Assembly (NCBI RefSeq): GCF_003063435.1
Contig: NZ_NESL01000003.1
Coordinates: forward strand, 186,001-250,000
DNA: 64,000 bases
Source of the DNA: Limnohabitans sp. 2KL-1
GTDB lineage: Bacteria; Pseudomonadota; Gammaproteobacteria; Burkholderiales; Burkholderiaceae_C
Reading direction: 5' to 3'
The stretch's first letter is position 1. The number at the start of each line of letters is the position of its first letter. Below the pieces are notes generated by a model. It made no database searches. It was not told where the DNA came from and saw only the letters and a program-made list of their open reading frames with translations. Both the position numbers and the translations under genes were made by a program. Positions 24,927 to 33,685 of this stretch are shown here, one piece after another.

Positions 24927-25909
24927 TCGGCCTTGATGTTCAGCTCTTTGGCCAGCAGGCCGTAGCGTTGCCGGTCGGCTTTCATGAAGTCACCCAGCAC
25001 CTGGGCCGGTCCACCCAGCACATCCAGCCCGGCGGCCGCGAGCTTGTCACGCACCTCCGCCAGCTTGAGCACCTCGTTGATGTCGGCGTTGATCTTGCTG
25101 CGCACCGGCTCGGGCGTGCCCGCAGGCGCAAACACGCCGTACCAAGCGTTCACCTCGACCCCACGCACACCTTGTTCGGTCGCCGTGGGCACCTCGGGCA
25201 ACAAGGGTGAGCGGTTTTTCTCGGTCACGGCCACCGGCACCAGCTTGCCTGCCTTGATGTGCGGCAAGGCACCACCCAGACCGACAAACAGGAACTTCAC
25301 TTCGCCGCCAAGTGCCGCCATGACCGAAGGGTTGACCCCTTTGTAGGGCACATGCAGCAAGTCCACCCCGGCAGCACGCTTGAGCATTTCGCCAGCGAAA
25401 TGCATGGGCGAGCCATTGCCCGCACTGCCGTAGGGCATGCCCGCCTGACTTTTGGCCAGCGCCAGCGCGGCAGGCAGGTCCTTGACGTTCAGCCCGGGGC
25501 TGACCAGCAAGGCCATGGGCGTGGTGGCCGGGGCCACCACCGGCATCAAATCGGCATGCACATCGATGCCCCCGCCCGCCCCAGGGGCCAGCACATGGGG
25601 CGAGATCACCATGGTGTTGGTGGTCAAGAGCAGGGTATGGCCATCGGCGGGCGACTTGGCCACCGCCTGCGCACCCAGCAAAGCACCGGCACCCGGGCGG
25701 TTGTCCACCACCACGGGCTTGCCCCATTTGGCCGCGAGTTTTTCGGCAAACACACGGGCTACCAAGTCGGGGCCGCCGCCCGGCGGGAAGGGCACGACCA
25801 GGCTCACATTTTTCGAGGGAAAGGCCTGCCCCCAGGCCGGCGACAACAGGCCTGTCATCACCCCAAGCCCCATCACCAGACAGGAAATGAAACCACGTTT
25901 TTTTTGCAT
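24923..25909 (-). CDS. Bug/TctC-family periplasmic receptor (first)
   Basis: A 328-residue tripartite-tricarboxylate-type solute receptor. A signal peptide of about 27 residues is followed by the family signature VPFPPGGGPDLVARV and LLHVPYKGVNPSVMAALGGEV. Such Bug proteins bind carboxylates, amides or aromatic acids; here there are no TctA/TctB membrane partners, the usual orphan state in Burkholderiales. The start at 25909 follows GGAGACA; an open frame to 25960 adds no plausible leader. It overlaps the sulfatase by 4 bp. Confidence 0.9.
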   Translation of the reverse strand: MQKKRGFISCLVMGLGVMTGLLSPAWGQAFPSKNVSLVVPFPPGGGPDLVARVFAEKLAAKWGKPVVVDNRPGAGALLGAQAVAKSPADGHTLLLTTNTMVISPHVLAPGAGGGIDVHADLMPVVAPATTPMALLVSPGLNVKDLPAALALAKSQAGMPYGSAGNGSPMHFAGEMLKRAAGVDLLHVPYKGVNPSVMAALGGEVKFLFVGLGGALPHIKAGKLVPVAVTEKNRSPLLPEVPTATEQGVRGVEVNAWYGVFAPAGTPEPVRSKINADINEVLKLAEVRDKLAAAGLDVLGGPAQVLGDFMKADRQRYGLLAKELNIKAD

Positions 25910-25956
25910 CACTTGTCTCCTCATTGTTGTTCGAAAAAAAGCGGCCATCCGCAGCA

Positions 25957-27108
25957 TCAAGCCACGCCGCCCAGATCCACGCCCCAGGCGTCATAGCCAT
26001 ACACCCCGTCGGCATTGCCCTGGGTCTTCATCCACTGGTTGCCACGCGAGCCGATCTGGATCTCGGCCGTGCGCGCTTGCCGGGCGGCGGCATAACGCTG
26101 CAAGGCCGGGGCCACATCGGCCAACTGCTGCACCTGCGCCAGGCAACGGGCCACCACCACACCGTCTTCGATGGCCATGCCCGCGCCTTGCGCCATGAAG
26201 GGCAACATGGGGTGGCAGGCATCGCCCAGCAGGCTCACGCGGCCCACCGACCACTGCGGCAGCGGTTCACGCTCGTACAGCGCACTTTTGAGCACACTGT
26301 CGCAGGCGTCCAGCAGCGCACGCGCATCCGGGTGGTAGTCGCGGTAAAAGCTGCGCAGCTCATGCACATCACCCGAGCTGGTCCAGGATTCTTCGTGCCA
26401 GGAGTCCTGCCCGGTGGTCGCAAAAATGAAAGTATCGCGCCCCCGGTTGAGCGGAAAGGTCACGATCTGGCTTTGCGGGTTGGGACCCCACCACTTGGTG
26501 AAAGCCTCGATCTCGGGCACCTGGCGCACCTTGTCGGTGGGCACCACGGCCCGAAACGACACCACACCGGTAAAGCGTGGCTGCTCTTCGCCAAACAAAG
26601 CGGTGCGCACTTTGGAGTGGATGCCATCGGCCCCGAGCACCACATCGTGCAGAGCTTGCTGGCCGTCTTCAAACACCAACTGCACCCCCGCATCGCTTTG
26701 ACTGAGGCTGCGCAGGCGTTTGGAAAACACCACGCACTCGGCTGGCACGGCATGGGCCATGACCGCCAGCACATCGGCCCGGTGGATGGTCAGCTGCGGC
26801 GCGCCATAACGCTGCTCGGCGGTGTCGCCCATGGGCAGGCGAGAAGTCTCCAGCCCCGTGTCCCAATCGCGGCTGATGCGAAAAGTCGGCCGTGCGCCGC
26901 TGGCGCGAATGCCCTGCGCCACAGCATCGCCCAGCCCGTCCAGAGCGCGCACTGCGTTGGGCGTGAGGTTAATGTCCGCCCCCACGCGCATGAATTGCGC
27001 GGCCTGCTCGTACACGGTGACCTGGTGGCCCTGAGCGCGCAAGGCGATGGCGGCGGTCAAGCCGCCGATCCCGGCCCCCACGATGGCGATGTTCAAAGAC
27101 AGTGTCAT
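25957..27108 (-). CDS. FAD-dependent aromatic hydroxylase (6-hydroxynicotinate/salicylate hydroxylase-like)
   Basis: A 383-residue group A flavoprotein monooxygenase. The FAD/NADH motifs are GAGIGG near the N-terminus, VVLGADGIHSKVR in the middle and GDACHPMLPFMAQGAGMAIEDG near the end; the C-terminal YGYDAWGVDL resembles 6-hydroxynicotinate 3-monooxygenase (NicC), and the length is the same. Enzymes of this group hydroxylate an electron-rich ring, sometimes with decarboxylation or other ipso-substitution. The start MTLSLNIAIVG at 27108 is chosen over a frame open to 27228. Confidence 0.85.
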   Translation of the reverse strand: MTLSLNIAIVGAGIGGLTAAIALRAQGHQVTVYEQAAQFMRVGADINLTPNAVRALDGLGDAVAQGIRASGARPTFRISRDWDTGLETSRLPMGDTAEQRYGAPQLTIHRADVLAVMAHAVPAECVVFSKRLRSLSQSDAGVQLVFEDGQQALHDVVLGADGIHSKVRTALFGEEQPRFTGVVSFRAVVPTDKVRQVPEIEAFTKWWGPNPQSQIVTFPLNRGRDTFIFATTGQDSWHEESWTSSGDVHELRSFYRDYHPDARALLDACDSVLKSALYEREPLPQWSVGRVSLLGDACHPMLPFMAQGAGMAIEDGVVVARCLAQVQQLADVAPALQRYAAARQARTAEIQIGSRGNQWMKTQGNADGVYGYDAWGVDLGGVA

Positions 27109-27152
27109 GTTGACAATCCTGAAAAGTTGGCAAAACAGCGGGGCGGAACCAC

Positions 27153-27932
27153 TCAATAGACGCCCGGAAACGAGCCGCCATCCAGCAAGATGTTCTGGCC
27201 GTTGATGTACCCGGCGTGCACGCTGCACAAATAGGCACAGGTGTTGCCCAGCTCATCGGGCTGGCCAAAACGGTGCGCCGGGTGCTTGGCCAGACGCGCC
27301 GCGATGGCCTGCTCGGGGGTGATGCCCTGGCGGGCCGCCTGCGCCGCAAAATTGCCCGCCAGACGGGCGGTGTCAAAGGTGCCGGGCAAGAGGTTGTTGA
27401 TCGTCACGCCCCGGGCAACGGTCGTGCGTGCCAGCCCGGCCACAAAACCCGTGAGCCCGCTGCGTGCGCCATTGGACAGGCCCAGACCATCGACTGGTGA
27501 CTTCACGGCGCTCGACGTGATGTTGACGATGCGCCCGAAGCCGCGTGCCATCATGCCGTCCACTGTGGCTTTGATCAGTTCGATGGGGGCCAGCATGTTG
27601 GCCTCCAGCGCCCGCACCCAGGTGTCACGGTCCCAGTCACGAAAATCACCCGGTGGCGGGCCTCCCGCGTTGGTGACCACCATGTCAAAGTCGTGCTGCA
27701 CCTCGAAAATTCGCGCCCGCCCTGCTTCGGTGGTCACGTCAGCGGCCACACACTGCACCGCGCCCGCGCCCACACTGCGCAAGCGCCCGGCGGCGGCCAG
27801 CAAGGGCGCTTCGTTGCGCGCCACGATCAGCACATCCACCCCTTCGCGCACCAGCGCCTGGGCGCAGGCGTAGCCCAAACCCGCACTGGCCCCGCACACC
27901 AGGGCTTTTTTTCCGGCAATGCCCAAATCCAT
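27153..27932 (-). CDS. Atypical SDR-family protein lacking the Tyr/Lys catalytic pair
   Basis: A 259-residue short-chain dehydrogenase fold: CGASAGLGYACAQAL cofactor motif, TNAGGPPPGDF and a DGGSFPGVY C-terminus. Where SDRs have YxxxK the sequence reads SNGAR (about residues 157-161), so Tyr is replaced by Ser and Lys by Arg. A recognised BKR-like SDR subgroup shows the same loss, so this is a family trait and not a recent mutation. Its chemistry is unknown. It lies between the second Bug receptor and the FAD monooxygenase. Confidence 0.8.
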   Translation of the reverse strand: MDLGIAGKKALVCGASAGLGYACAQALVREGVDVLIVARNEAPLLAAAGRLRSVGAGAVQCVAADVTTEAGRARIFEVQHDFDMVVTNAGGPPPGDFRDWDRDTWVRALEANMLAPIELIKATVDGMMARGFGRIVNITSSAVKSPVDGLGLSNGARSGLTGFVAGLARTTVARGVTINNLLPGTFDTARLAGNFAAQAARQGITPEQAIAARLAKHPAHRFGQPDELGNTCAYLCSVHAGYINGQNILLDGGSFPGVY

Positions 27933-27943
27933 GTGTCAGCTCC

Positions 27944-28900
27944 TCATTCGGCCACGATGCCACGGGCCTTGATGATGCGCGCCCAGGTCTGGGTTTCGGC
28001 CTTGATGTGGGCCGCAAATTCGGCGGGCTTTTGCGTGGCATCGCTCAGGCCCTGCGCCCGCAGCTGCTCGCGCACCGCTGGTTGGACCAGGATGTCGGCC
28101 GCGTCTTTGGCCAGTTGCTCGGCCACGGCAGGCGGCGTGCCGGCCGGGGCCAGCAGGCCATACCAGGAGGTGACCACCACACCGCTGACACCTTGTTCGG
28201 CCAGGGTGGGTATGTCGGGCGTTACCGGGCTGCGCACGGTGTCGGTCAGGCCCAGCGCTACCAGCTTGCCGCTCTTGATGTGGGGCAGCGTGGCGGGCAG
28301 GTTGCTGAACATCAGGGGCACGGTGCCGCCCAGCACGTCGTTGAGCGCAGGCCCGGTGCCTTTGTAGGGCACATGCAGCAAGTCGGTGTCGGTTTGCTGC
28401 TTGAACAATTCACCCGCCAAATGCAGGCCGCTGCCGATACCGGGCGAGGCATACGACAAGGTGCCCGGTTTGGCCCTGGCCTGTGCAATCAACTCGCGCA
28501 CGCTGCCCAGCTTGACCTGTGCACTGGCCACCAGCACATTGGGCGCCTTGGCCAGCATGGTCACCGGCACAAAATCGCGCTCGATGTTGAACGGGAAATT
28601 GGGCATCAGGGTGGGGTTGATGGTCAGGTTGCCCGCAGGCACCACCAGCAGTGTTTTGCCATCGGGCTTGGCTCGTTTGACCTTGTCGATGCCCAAGTTG
28701 CCCGCCGCCCCGGGCAGGTTCTCGACCACCGCCGTGAGGCCGGTTTTCTTTTGCAGGCCCTCGGCCAGAATGCGCGAGAGCACATCGACCGGCCCGCCGG
28801 GCGGAAACGGTGCAACGAGGGTCAGACGCTCTTGCGCCGACGCCGCCATGGCCACACCACAGCCGAGCACACAAACCGTTTTCAACAACCATTTTTTCAT
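27944..28900 (-). CDS. Bug/TctC-family periplasmic receptor (second)
   Basis: A 318-residue receptor with signal peptide (MKKWLLKTVCVLGCGVAMAA...), APFPPGGPVDVLSRI and LLHVPYKGTGPALNDVLGG signatures. It shares the family with the receptor at 24923 but differs clearly in sequence, so the two probably bind different ligands. The ATG at 28900 overlaps the aldehyde dehydrogenase stop (ATGA). Confidence 0.9.
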   Translation of the reverse strand: MKKWLLKTVCVLGCGVAMAASAQERLTLVAPFPPGGPVDVLSRILAEGLQKKTGLTAVVENLPGAAGNLGIDKVKRAKPDGKTLLVVPAGNLTINPTLMPNFPFNIERDFVPVTMLAKAPNVLVASAQVKLGSVRELIAQARAKPGTLSYASPGIGSGLHLAGELFKQQTDTDLLHVPYKGTGPALNDVLGGTVPLMFSNLPATLPHIKSGKLVALGLTDTVRSPVTPDIPTLAEQGVSGVVVTSWYGLLAPAGTPPAVAEQLAKDAADILVQPAVREQLRAQGLSDATQKPAEFAAHIKAETQTWARIIKARGIVAE

Positions 28901-30369
28901 GACAAGGCCCAAGGCATGGGGGCATCGTTCATGCCCCAGTAAAAACTCTTTTGCGTGGTGTATTCCAAAATACCCTGACGCCCTTTTTCGCGGCCGGTGC
29001 CACTCAACTTGACGCCGCCAAACGGCGTGCTGACCGAAAACAGCTTGTAGGTGTTGACCCACACGGTGCCTGTGTGCAGGGCGCGGCCGATGCGCCAGGC
29101 GGCTTTGTAGTCGCGGCTCCAGATGCCCGAGGCCAGGCCGTAATCGTTGTCGTTGCACTGCGCGATCAGGTCGGCTTCATCGGACCAGGGCAGCAGCGCC
29201 AGCACCGGGCCAAAAATTTCTTCGCGGCACATGCGCGCCGTGTTGGGCAAGCCCTCGATCACGGTGGGCAGGTAATAACTGCCCTGCTCGTAATAGCCGC
29301 CTTGCGGGCGCACGCCACCACACAGGATGCGCCCGCCCTCATCACGCCCCAGCTGCACGTAGCGCTCCACCGAGTCGCGGTGCCCCCGGTTGACCAGCGG
29401 GCCCATGTGGGTGCTCTCCAGTGCGGGGTCGGCCACGCGCAGGCCTTTGACCGCGGCCAGCAGGCGCGACTTGAACTCGTCATACACCGAGGCGTGCACA
29501 AAGGCCCGCGAACCTGCGATGCAGGACTCGCCCGACGAGCTGAAGATGCCGTAAACCACCCCGGCCACCGCATGGTCCAGGTCGGCGTCGGCGCAGACGA
29601 TGGTGGGCGACTTGCCCCCCAACTCCAGCGAGGTCGGCATCAGCTTGTCGGCGGCCAAGCGCTGGATGCCCATGCCCACGGCAGTGCCGCCGGTGAACGC
29701 GATGCGCTTGACCAGCGGATGGCGCACCAGCGCATCGCCCACCACCGAGCCTTTACCCGGCAACACGCTGACGATGCCGTCCGGCACGCCCGCCTGCTGC
29801 GCGATGCGGGCCAGCTCGATCGCCATGCGCGGCGTGATCTCGGCCGGTTTGATGACGATGGCGCAACCGGCCGCCAGGGCCGGGGCCATTTTCTGGGCCT
29901 CGCTGGCGATGGGTGAATTCCACGGCGTGATGGCCCCCACCACCCCCAGCGGCTCGTGCACGCTCAAGGTGAGGAAGTCGCCCCGGGTGGGCGTGACCGC
30001 GTCTTCCCAGGTTTCAGCCGCCGCCGCAAAAAACTGGAAGGTGCCTGCCGCGCTGGCCACCAGCGCCCGGCACTCCTTGATGGGCTTGCCGTTGTCCAGC
30101 CGTTGCAGCTGCGCCAGCGCCTCGGCTTGCTCGCGGATGCCCTGGGCGATGCGGTGCAAGACACCGGCGCGTTCATGGGGCATGAGCCTGGCCCAGGCCG
30201 GTTGCAGGCGGGCTTGCTCGGCCGCTTGCACGGCTTCGTCCACATCGGCCACAGTGGCAGCATGCAACTGGGTCACAAGCGAGCCGTCGTGCGGGTATTC
30301 GGTGGTGTAAGAAGGCCCCGAGGCATCTCGCCAGCGGCCAGCGAGCAGGGTCTGGATGTGTTCAGTCAT
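28897..30369 (-). CDS. NAD(P)-dependent aldehyde dehydrogenase
   Basis: A 490-residue ALDH-superfamily enzyme oxidising an aldehyde to an acid. Catalytic residues are intact: N151 in TPWN, K174 in IKPAE, E249 in LELGGKSP and nucleophile C283 in GESCIAG. It belongs broadly to the betaine-aldehyde/muconic-semialdehyde-like group. In this operon it may oxidise an aldehyde released by the ThDP enzyme or by ring cleavage (inference). Confidence 0.92.
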   Translation of the reverse strand: MTEHIQTLLAGRWRDASGPSYTTEYPHDGSLVTQLHAATVADVDEAVQAAEQARLQPAWARLMPHERAGVLHRIAQGIREQAEALAQLQRLDNGKPIKECRALVASAAGTFQFFAAAAETWEDAVTPTRGDFLTLSVHEPLGVVGAITPWNSPIASEAQKMAPALAAGCAIVIKPAEITPRMAIELARIAQQAGVPDGIVSVLPGKGSVVGDALVRHPLVKRIAFTGGTAVGMGIQRLAADKLMPTSLELGGKSPTIVCADADLDHAVAGVVYGIFSSSGESCIAGSRAFVHASVYDEFKSRLLAAVKGLRVADPALESTHMGPLVNRGHRDSVERYVQLGRDEGGRILCGGVRPQGGYYEQGSYYLPTVIEGLPNTARMCREEIFGPVLALLPWSDEADLIAQCNDNDYGLASGIWSRDYKAAWRIGRALHTGTVWVNTYKLFSVSTPFGGVKLSGTGREKGRQGILEYTTQKSFYWGMNDAPMPWALS

Positions 30370-30384
30370 CTGTTGGCTTTCGGG

Positions 30385-31179
30385 TCAGATCGTCACGCTG
30401 GCCGTGCGGTTGTGCAAAAAGCGCAGCGCCGACAGCACCGTGAGGGCCGATGTTTTGGGGTTGTCGGCCAGGGGCTTGCCGCGCATGCGCACTTGCATCT
30501 CGCCAAAGGCGCCCCGGGCCTCGATCTCGTGGATGTTCTCGCGCACGGTGGGGTCTGCGATCAAGCGCACCTGCGTGCGGTCCAGGCCCAGACCGGCCAG
30601 CGACAAGGTGGCCGCCACGTTGGCGTTTTTGGGGTACAGCCGCGCCGCTTCGCGGGCACTGGCCTCCAGAATCACCGTGGGCTCGGTCAGGCTGTCCAGG
30701 TTCACCAACTGTTCGGCAGGCGAGCCGCGCCAGCCCGAAGGGGGCTTGCGGCCAATGTAGGTCACGCTGTCCAGACCGGCCTGCCGGGCGGCGGCCAGCG
30801 CGTCGATGCCGCCAATCGCCCCGGCCAGCAAGTGCAGCTGGGTGCCGCCCTGCTCGGCGGCGGCTTGCAGCTGCTCGGGCAAGCCCGGCGAAGACATGGC
30901 CCCGATGGACAACACGGCGCATTCGATGCCGCGCTGCAAGGCGGGCAAGACATGGCCTGTGAGCGCCGAGTGGCCTGCACATTCGAGCACCAGAGGGGTG
31001 CCTTGCGGCACCTGCTGCGTGACGGTCACGCCGCTGCCCAGTTCAGCCTGCAAAACCGCCACTTTGGCCTCGGACACCACGATGTGCGTGATGCGCACGC
31101 CCGCATGCCCCTGCATGCGCTGGAACACCGCACGGCCAATGGCACCGAAGCCGATCAGTGTGAGTTCTTGCGTGCGCAT
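30385..31179 (-). CDS. Aspartate-dehydrogenase-like (DUF108) oxidoreductase
   Basis: A 264-residue protein with an N-terminal Rossmann domain (LIGFGAIGRAVF) and a C-terminal DUF108 domain carrying KNANVAATLSLAGLGLD and the RENIHEIEARG histidine segment of L-aspartate dehydrogenases. Archaeal and bacterial homologues reduce iminoaspartate or oxidise L-aspartate. NadB/NadA partners are absent, and the setting between a ThDP enzyme and an ALDH argues for a catabolic amine- or imine-type reaction (inference). It lies 3 bp after the ThDP gene. Confidence 0.8.
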   Translation of the reverse strand: MRTQELTLIGFGAIGRAVFQRMQGHAGVRITHIVVSEAKVAVLQAELGSGVTVTQQVPQGTPLVLECAGHSALTGHVLPALQRGIECAVLSIGAMSSPGLPEQLQAAAEQGGTQLHLLAGAIGGIDALAAARQAGLDSVTYIGRKPPSGWRGSPAEQLVNLDSLTEPTVILEASAREAARLYPKNANVAATLSLAGLGLDRTQVRLIADPTVRENIHEIEARGAFGEMQVRMRGKPLADNPKTSALTVLSALRFLHNRTASVTI

Positions 31180-31182
31180 GGC

Positions 31183-32847
31183 TCAGTCGGTCTTTTTGGG
31201 TGGACCGGCAAACTTGACCGGGAACGCGCCCCAGGCCGCCATGTCCACCTCGACCACCACCGGGCCGGGGGTCTGCAGGGCCTGACGCAACACGCTTTCC
31301 GTCTGCGCCGGGTCGCTCAACTTGTGATGCGCCACCTGCAAGCTGGCGCAAAACTGCGCGAAGTCGGGGTTGTGCAGTTCCACATAGCAGTGGCGGCTGC
31401 CGTACACCGCGTCCTGAATGTTTTTGATCACGCCGTAACGGCTGTCGTTCATCAGCAGCACCAGCAGGTCAGCGCGCTCTTGCGCCGCACAGGCCAGCTC
31501 GCCCACGTTGAGCATGAAACCGCCATCGCCCGCCAACACCACGGTCTTGCGGCCCAAAGCGTGCGCCTGGTTGGTCAGCGCCACGCCAATGCCCATGGCC
31601 AGGCCCTGACCGATGCCGCCGCCCAGGGCATGCACGCCCGCACGCGGGTGGTCCAGCACCGGCGCACGGTTGCCCCACATGGTGTTGGACAAGGTGATGT
31701 CACGGACCCACCACAGGGCTTTGCCCGCCGTGGCCTGCAAGGTGTTCTTGAGCTTGACGTAAGGCCCCAGGGTGCTGTCCACCAAGGCTTCGGCTTCGCG
31801 CCGGGTGTTTCTCAAATCGGTGTGAAAAGCCGGGTCGATCTGCATCCGGCCTTCCAGCGCATCGGCCAGGGCGTCCAGCGTCAGCTGGGCATCGCCTTGC
31901 AAAAAGTATTCGCTGTCGTAGGCGCGGTTTTGGGCGAGCGCGTTGGCATCGATCCGGAAACGGTGCGCGGGCAGTTGCAGCTTGTAAGTCAGGGTTTCGT
32001 TGCTGCGCAAACGCGAGCCCACCACCAGCAGGGCATCGACCGTCTGGTAAAAGGCTTCGCTGGGTTTTTGCAGGTTGTACGAGCCCAGACTGGCCGGGTG
32101 GTCTTCAGGCAAAACGCCCCGGCCCTGCACCGACGTGACCACGCCCCAGCCCATGGCCACCAGGCGCTGCACCGCAGCCCCCGCGCCCCGGGCACCGCCG
32201 CCCAGCCACAGCAAGGGGCGTTTTTTGGACGCCAGGCGGTCGGCCAGCGCCTGCACCGCCTCGGGCGAGGGGGCCAGCGGGGCCACCGGCCAGGGCGTCA
32301 GGTCAGCGGGCAAAGGCAAGCGCATGGCCTGCACGTCGATCGGAATTTCGATGCTCACCGGGCCGCACGGTGGCGTGAAAGCCACGCGCACAGCTTCGCG
32401 CAAAGTGGCCAGCGCGGTCTCGGGGTTGCGGATGCGAAACGCCTCCTTGCCCACCGACCGGAGCATGGCCAGCTGCGCCGGGTGCTCGTGGATGAAGCCC
32501 AGATCGCGGTCCAGAAACTCCGACTCGATCTGGCCCGTCAGGTGCAGCAGCGGCGTGCCCGCAGTGATGGCCTCCACCATGGCCCCGGCGGCGTTGCCGC
32601 AACCGGTGCCGGTGCTGGTCACGCACACGCCCAGCACGCCGCTGACGCGGGCGGCGGCGTCGGCCATGTTGCAAGCCCCGGCTTCGCCGCGTGCCGAAAC
32701 AAAGCGGATCTGCCCCCGCGTGTGGAAGGCGTCCAGGATCGGCATGTTGTGGATGGAGATCACGCCATAGGCGGTCTTCACGCCACACGCTTCCAGAAAA
32801 CGGGCGACCAGCTCGCCCACGGTGATGGTGTCGGGTGTCGTGTTCAT
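31183..32847 (-). CDS. ThDP-dependent enzyme (acetolactate synthase/2-oxoacid decarboxylase family)
   Basis: A 554-residue thiamin-diphosphate enzyme with PYR, central and PP domains. The activating glutamate is E55 in SARGEAGACNM; the ThDP/Mg motif is GDGGFMLNVGEL followed about 25 residues later by MNDSRYG. The family includes acetolactate synthases, benzoylformate and other 2-oxoacid decarboxylases; the reaction here is not determined by sequence alone. Next to an ALDH, decarboxylation of a 2-oxoacid to an aldehyde is an attractive role. Its ATG overlaps the IclR stop by 4 bp. Confidence 0.85.
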   Translation of the reverse strand: MNTTPDTITVGELVARFLEACGVKTAYGVISIHNMPILDAFHTRGQIRFVSARGEAGACNMADAAARVSGVLGVCVTSTGTGCGNAAGAMVEAITAGTPLLHLTGQIESEFLDRDLGFIHEHPAQLAMLRSVGKEAFRIRNPETALATLREAVRVAFTPPCGPVSIEIPIDVQAMRLPLPADLTPWPVAPLAPSPEAVQALADRLASKKRPLLWLGGGARGAGAAVQRLVAMGWGVVTSVQGRGVLPEDHPASLGSYNLQKPSEAFYQTVDALLVVGSRLRSNETLTYKLQLPAHRFRIDANALAQNRAYDSEYFLQGDAQLTLDALADALEGRMQIDPAFHTDLRNTRREAEALVDSTLGPYVKLKNTLQATAGKALWWVRDITLSNTMWGNRAPVLDHPRAGVHALGGGIGQGLAMGIGVALTNQAHALGRKTVVLAGDGGFMLNVGELACAAQERADLLVLLMNDSRYGVIKNIQDAVYGSRHCYVELHNPDFAQFCASLQVAHHKLSDPAQTESVLRQALQTPGPVVVEVDMAAWGAFPVKFAGPPKKTD

Positions 32848-33674
32848 GCGGTTTTCTTGTCCTTGGATTTGGCGGGCCAGCCGCCGCGCTGCGGCAGGTG
32901 GCTCAGACGTTCGGTCATCTGGGCAGCCGAGGCTTGCACCAGCGCGACCAGCGGCATCAGCGCATCGTCTTCGATGCGCTGCGAAGGCACCGAGATGCTG
33001 ATGGCCGCAGCGACCCGACCCTGTTCATTGAACACCGGTGCGGCAATGGTGGAGATGCCGGTTTCGTAACCGCCCATGCTCACGCCATAACCTTTTTCAC
33101 GGTCCTGATCGATCAGGGCCTTGAGGTCTTGCAAATTGGTCGGCGTCTTGGGGGTGTAGGCGGGCAGTGTCGGCTCCGGGTAGAGCGCCGCCAGCTCTTT
33201 CATGTCGATGTCCGACAGCAAGGTGCGCCCCAGCACGGTGGCGTGCGCAGGCAAACGCGCCCCCACCTGGATGGAATGGAACATGGCGTTGCCCCCGGCG
33301 GCCTTGGCGATGAAGACCACATCGCGGGCGTCGCGCACCACCAGATGGGCCGAGAAACCGCTGCGGTCGCGCAGCTCCTCGATCACCGGACGCCCCACTT
33401 CGGTCAATTCCATCGAGGCGAGCAATTCAAAGCCCAGACGCAACACCGCCAGGCCCAGCTTGTAGCTCACGCCATCGGGGCAGCGTTCCAGAAACCCGTT
33501 TTGCTCCAGCGTGAACAGCATGCGAAACACCGAGGCCCGGGGCAAGCCCATGCGGCGCGACAGTTCGGCACCGCTGAGTTCGCGTTCGTCGCGGTTGAAT
33601 TGCATCAGCAATTGCAGGCCCCGTGCCAGGCCAGGCACGGTGTAGCGGTCGTCGTTGGCCATTTTTTCTGTCAT
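32844..33674 (-). CDS. IclR-family transcriptional regulator
   Basis: A 276-residue regulator with an N-terminal winged helix (SGAELSRRMGLPRASVFRMLFTLEQNGFL) and a C-terminal IclR effector domain (SAHLVVRDARDVVF ... YGVSMGGYETGISTIAAPV). It is embedded in the middle of the 15-gene operon. Two near-identical palindromes, at 20004 and 38608, precede the two operons of this locus and are the likely binding sites. The start MTEKMAND at 33674 is used; MANDDRY at 33662 is an alternative. Confidence 0.9.
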   Translation of the reverse strand: MTEKMANDDRYTVPGLARGLQLLMQFNRDERELSGAELSRRMGLPRASVFRMLFTLEQNGFLERCPDGVSYKLGLAVLRLGFELLASMELTEVGRPVIEELRDRSGFSAHLVVRDARDVVFIAKAAGGNAMFHSIQVGARLPAHATVLGRTLLSDIDMKELAALYPEPTLPAYTPKTPTNLQDLKALIDQDREKGYGVSMGGYETGISTIAAPVFNEQGRVAAAISISVPSQRIEDDALMPLVALVQASAAQMTERLSHLPQRGGWPAKSKDKKTA

Positions 33675-33685
33675 ATCTTGAAGTT

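Noticed and set aside
31183..32847. Assignment of the ThDP enzyme as sulfopyruvate or phosphonopyruvate decarboxylase
   Set aside because: Single-chain length and motifs fit the broad acetolactate synthase/2-oxoacid decarboxylase group; nothing points to a sulfo- or phosphono-substrate.
29956..33069. A 1037-codon open frame on the plus strand opposite the ALDH/AspDH/ThDP genes
   Set aside because: It is antisense to three genes with complete catalytic motifs, has no recognisable domain and its composition (His/Gln/Arg-rich) is typical of reverse-frame artefacts in GC-rich DNA.
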